5,856 bases of DNA from Bacteroidales bacterium. GTDB taxonomy: Bacteria > Bacteroidota > Bacteroidia > Bacteroidales > P3. Of the stretch, positions 5,747 to 5,856 are shown one piece after another (the stretch's first letter is position 1; the number at the start of each line of letters is the position of its first letter). The notes under the pieces were generated by a model. The model did not search any database. It saw nothing but the letters and a program-made list of their open reading frames with translations, and was not told the DNA's origin. Made by a program: the position numbers and the translations under genes. Where the stretch lies: contig DUQY01000039.1 of the NCBI GenBank assembly GCA_012837565.1, forward strand, positions 1-5,856. The letters are read 5' to 3'.

Positions 5747-5856
5747 TTATTTCATTTCTTCAAACTCAATTCTTGTTGTAGTTGTATCGTAACCTCCAAC
5801 TCTAAGGTTTTTATGCTTACTTAATCCTGTATATTCCAAACTTGAATCCTCATAGC
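5747..5856 (-). CDS. C-terminal end of an unidentified protein, cut by the window edge
   Basis: Reading leftward from the edge, one minus-strand frame stays open for 35 codons and ends at TAA (5747-5749). It begins YEDSSLEYTGLSK and ends RIEFEEMK. The composition looks like a real protein (charged, with GGYDTTTT before the end), and the other minus-strand frames that I translated stop early. Too little is present to name a family. It is separated from the next gene by about 165 bases holding that gene's promoter. Confidence 0.55.
   Translation of the reverse strand, partial: YEDSSLEYTGLSKHKNLRVGGYDTTTTRIEFEEMK

Noticed and set aside
5726..5775. 9-bp inverted repeat CAAGAATTG/CAATTCTTG around the last stop codon
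   Set aside because: It has a 32-base loop, one arm lies inside coding sequence, and there is no T tail. It is probably chance in AT-rich DNA.

Overview
The window looks like chromosomal DNA of an AT-rich Bacteroidota, most likely Bacteroidales. Four upstream regions carry the phylum's characteristic promoter (TTG, then 19-20 bases, then TAnnTTTG; one of the four lacks a clear TTG). The genes have A-rich leaders rather than Shine-Dalgarno sites, and all six natural stop codons visible are TAA. This placement rests on promoters and protein flavour; no rRNA is present to confirm it.

Layout. Bases 1-142 hold a promoter and leader. A plus-strand operon follows: a CDP-alcohol phosphatidyltransferase family membrane enzyme (143-844) overlapping a GtrA family four-helix membrane protein (819-1256). 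Together they suggest lipid or polyprenyl-linked glycan work at the inner membrane. Bases 1257-1643 hold no credible gene. They contain a structured repeat element: a perfect 33-bp inverted repeat around four copies of an 11-bp near-palindrome at an exact 22-bp period, with degenerate 21-bp repeats outside it. This element lies at the junction of two convergent transcription units and reaches the last codon of uvrB.

From there rightward everything is on the minus strand. uvrB (1644-3632) is full length and has every visible helicase motif, but it is broken by one in-frame TGA at codon 102, where a single C-to-G change from a serine codon would explain it. Upstream of it lie a convincing intrinsic terminator and then ptb (3745-4650), a phosphate butyryltransferase with its own promoter and no butyrate kinase beside it. 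Next comes an unrecognised secreted protein with four cysteines (4769-5542), also with its own promoter. The last 35 codons of another minus-strand gene run off the right edge (5747-5856).

The minus-strand genes appear to be independent transcription units rather than a pathway: each complete one has its own promoter, and a terminator separates ptb from uvrB. The two observations most worth following are the repeat element at 1411-1645 and the nonsense codon in uvrB.
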